Below, piece after piece: positions 62,664 to 64,000 of a stretch of DNA of 64,000 bases. The notes beneath the pieces are model-generated. The model saw only the letters and a program-made list of their open reading frames with translations. It was not told where the DNA came from and did no database searches. Source of the DNA: JACRCT01 sp036504155 (lineage in GTDB: Bacteria > Myxococcota > Myxococcia > Myxococcales > UBA5297); NCBI GenBank assembly GCA_036504155.1, contig DASXVQ010000101.1, forward strand, positions 62,001 through 126,000, read 5' to 3'. Made by a program: the position numbers and the translations under genes. Positions within the stretch are counted from its first letter, which is position 1. Each line of letters opens with the position of its first letter.

Positions 62664-62908
62664 CCCTCCCCCCTGCCCCCTCCCAAACTGCGGGAGGGGG
62701 TTCGTTGGTTGCCTTCGTTCACGCGGTAGGAGCTAGCGACACCTCGTCGCTCCCTGCTGGCTGCGACTGCTCTGCTCGACGTCGTTGCTGGTGAAGTGTC
62801 GGCGGTGTGGTGCTCGCACGGACGTGGTGGTGCAAAGAGCTCCGACAGAGGCGGAATCAAGCTCCGTCGTACCCCCTCCCGCAGTTTGGGAGGGGGCAGG
62901 GGGGAGGG
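62664..62908. repeat. Inverted-repeat intergenic element, copy C
   Basis: Perfect 38-bp inverted arms at 62664-62701 and 62871-62908, each with a CCCTCCC...GGGAGGG hairpin, flank about 170 bp. The internal GTTGGTTGCCTTCG and GCGGTAGGAGCT match the other copies. It lies between the cyclic-nucleotide-binding gene 3' end and the Fn3-like gene start. No coding potential is seen. Confidence 0.78.
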
Positions 62909-62930
62909 CTGGGAGGGGGCAGCGCTGCGT

Positions 62931-64000
62931 TCACGCCGCCCGGCGGGTCTTCACCACCATCGAGATCTGGTAGTGGAGCTGGGGCACCTTCTTGACCACC
63001 CGCTTGAAGTCCTCGCCGCGGATGGCGAGCACGGTGCACTCGTCGATGGCGACCACCGAGGCGTTGCGCGCCAGCGACCGGAAGGGCGCCGTCTCTCCGA
63101 CGAGCTGCCCGGGGTGGAGGATGACCGGGGCGCCGTTGACTCGCACCGGGTCGTTGCCCTTGAAGATCTGCACCCGGCCGGCGGCGAGGATGTAGACGGT
63201 GGTGCTCGTGGAGCCCTCGCGGATCAGCGTCGCGCCCGGCTGGACGGTGTGCTTGACCGCGGCCTTGGCGATCTCGTGGACGGTGGAGAGCGGCAGCGGC
63301 TGGAGGATGTCCACCGACTGCACGTCCGCCCGCTTGGCCCAGAGCGCCTGCAGCTGGCCGCCCAGGTTCTCCTCCTGCGCGAACTTGCGGAAGGCCTCGC
63401 CGGGCACGCGCAGCAGCCGCACCGGGGTGAGCGCCTGGACGGTCGCGGTGCGCGGCGAGCCCATGATGACCGCCATCTCGCCGAAGATCTCGCCGGGCTG
63501 GATCTCGGCGATCTTGTGCGGGCGCTCGGTCGTCTTCCTCTCGCTGGCGGACGAGCCGTCCGCGGCCTGCACCAGGACGTTCAGCTTGCCGGAGAGGACC
63601 ACGAAGAAGTCGCGGCTCAAGTCGTTCTGGCGGACCACCACCTGGCCGCGGTTGATGCTCATCGGCGTGGCGGCGTCGAGCAGCGTGTGCAGCCACTCGG
63701 GGCGGCTGGAGTCGAAGTTCGCGGCCAGGGCCAGGAAGGCGCAGTCGCGCTCGAGCGGCGTCGGGCGGCTGTTCTCGGGGATGATCGTGTAGCGGTGCCC
63801 GGGCGCGGCGAGGGTGAAGCGGTGCACCTGGTCGTCGGGCAGCTTGCCGGTGTGGACGTAGATGACGTTGGTCGAGCGGTTGGACTCGTAGTCGGCGGTC
63901 GTGCCGTGGATGAGCCCGCCGCCGGCGTCGGCCACCACCAGGTCGCAGGGCCGCTCGAAGAGCTCGCGCAGCGAGGCGAGGCGGGCGGCGTCGACGATGC
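62931..64000 (-). CDS. Metallo-hydrolase-like / cyclic nucleotide-binding protein (start outside window)
   Basis: The frame stays open to the right edge, so the 5' end is missing; at least 356 residues are visible. The first visible part (LVVADAGGGLIHG, then RFTLAAPGHRYTII) resembles the end of a metallo-hydrolase fold. Two cyclic-nucleotide-binding domains follow, the first with GEIFGEMAVIMGSPRTATV (the phosphate-binding cassette with its Arg) and the second with GQLVGETAPFRSLARNASV. Both keep the Gly-Glu, and the second has Arg-Asn in place of Arg-Thr. It could respond to cAMP or cGMP. Confidence 0.78.
   Translation of the reverse strand, partial: IVDAARLASLRELFERPCDLVVADAGGGLIHGTTADYESNRSTNVIYVHTGKLPDDQVHRFTLAAPGHRYTIIPENSRPTPLERDCAFLALAANFDSSRPEWLHTLLDAATPMSINRGQVVVRQNDLSRDFFVVLSGKLNVLVQAADGSSASERKTTERPHKIAEIQPGEIFGEMAVIMGSPRTATVQALTPVRLLRVPGEAFRKFAQEENLGGQLQALWAKRADVQSVDILQPLPLSTVHEIAKAAVKHTVQPGATLIREGSTSTTVYILAAGRVQIFKGNDPVRVNGAPVILHPGQLVGETAPFRSLARNASVVAIDECTVLAIRGEDFKRVVKKVPQLHYQISMVVKTRRAA

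Overview
This is a 64 kb window of very GC-rich DNA, dense in genes, with codon use strongly biased to G or C in third positions. No rRNA gene, tRNA gene, transposase, integrase or CRISPR array was found. The contents suggest a Myxococcota-like (formerly deltaproteobacterial) chromosome: many short secreted lipoproteins with Asp/Ala/Pro-rich linkers after the lipobox, a large outer-membrane protein resembling the myxobacterial TIGR04551 group, receiver/DUF4388/TPR proteins, FecR-like anti-sigma factors, and VIT/von Willebrand proteins. The assignment is an inference from gene style, because no phylogenetic marker was aligned.

Layout, left to right. 1-4.7 kb: the tail of an M29-type aminopeptidase, an M1-like peptidase whose catalytic Glu is replaced by His, lipoproteins and a GNAT. 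4.7-8.3 kb: TtcA-like tRNA thiolase, a PQQ-type propeller lipoprotein, and a Nudix/metallo-beta-lactamase fusion. 8.4-11.8 kb: an ECF sigma factor, a FecR-type anti-sigma factor and a receiver-DUF4388-TPR protein. 11.9-20 kb: secreted nuclease lipoprotein, Cys-rich secreted protein, and a 1362-residue FecR/VIT/vWA/TPR protein coupled to a membrane coiled-coil protein. 20-28.5 kb: Vat-like acetyltransferase, outer-membrane protein, YdjM-like protein, NFACT protein, NikR, Fpg and a second M29 peptidase. 28.6-33.3 kb: Cys-rich lipoprotein divergent from two thioredoxin-like proteins and a beta-barrel. 35.7-41.5 kb: amine oxidase, membrane spermidine synthase, DUF350, a 59-residue protein and a double-DUF4178 protein. 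43-48 kb: hybrid histidine kinase, response regulator, a broken gene, and a putative DNA-binding protein preceded by four phased palindromes. 50-54.6 kb: DarTG toxin-antitoxin and RecQ. 55.9-57.7 kb: five-haem cytochrome and a Gfo/Idh/MocA oxidoreductase. 57.7-62.7 kb: an operon-like run of E1, JAB protease, E2-like protein and two Cys-rich proteins. 62.9 kb to the end: a cyclic-nucleotide-binding protein that runs off the window.

The most unusual system is the 57.7-62.7 kb cluster. Its E2-JAB-E1 gene order matches the order in bacterial ubiquitin-like (Bil-type) operons, but no ubiquitin-fold gene is visible and the position expected for the modifier is taken by two proteins that share a CxCC cysteine module. 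Second is the 82-83 bp tandem array of CGGCCACGTGGCCG palindromes upstream of a putative DNA-binding protein. Third is the polyamine/envelope cluster at 35.7-41.5 kb.

Several intergenic regions hold inverted-repeat elements. One family has G/C-rich hairpin arms and at least three copies (26.4, 37.4 and 62.7 kb). Two unrelated single elements lie at 41.6 and 42.8 kb. Most starts were chosen from Shine-Dalgarno spacing and signal peptides, because open reading frames in this GC range run far upstream of the true start.
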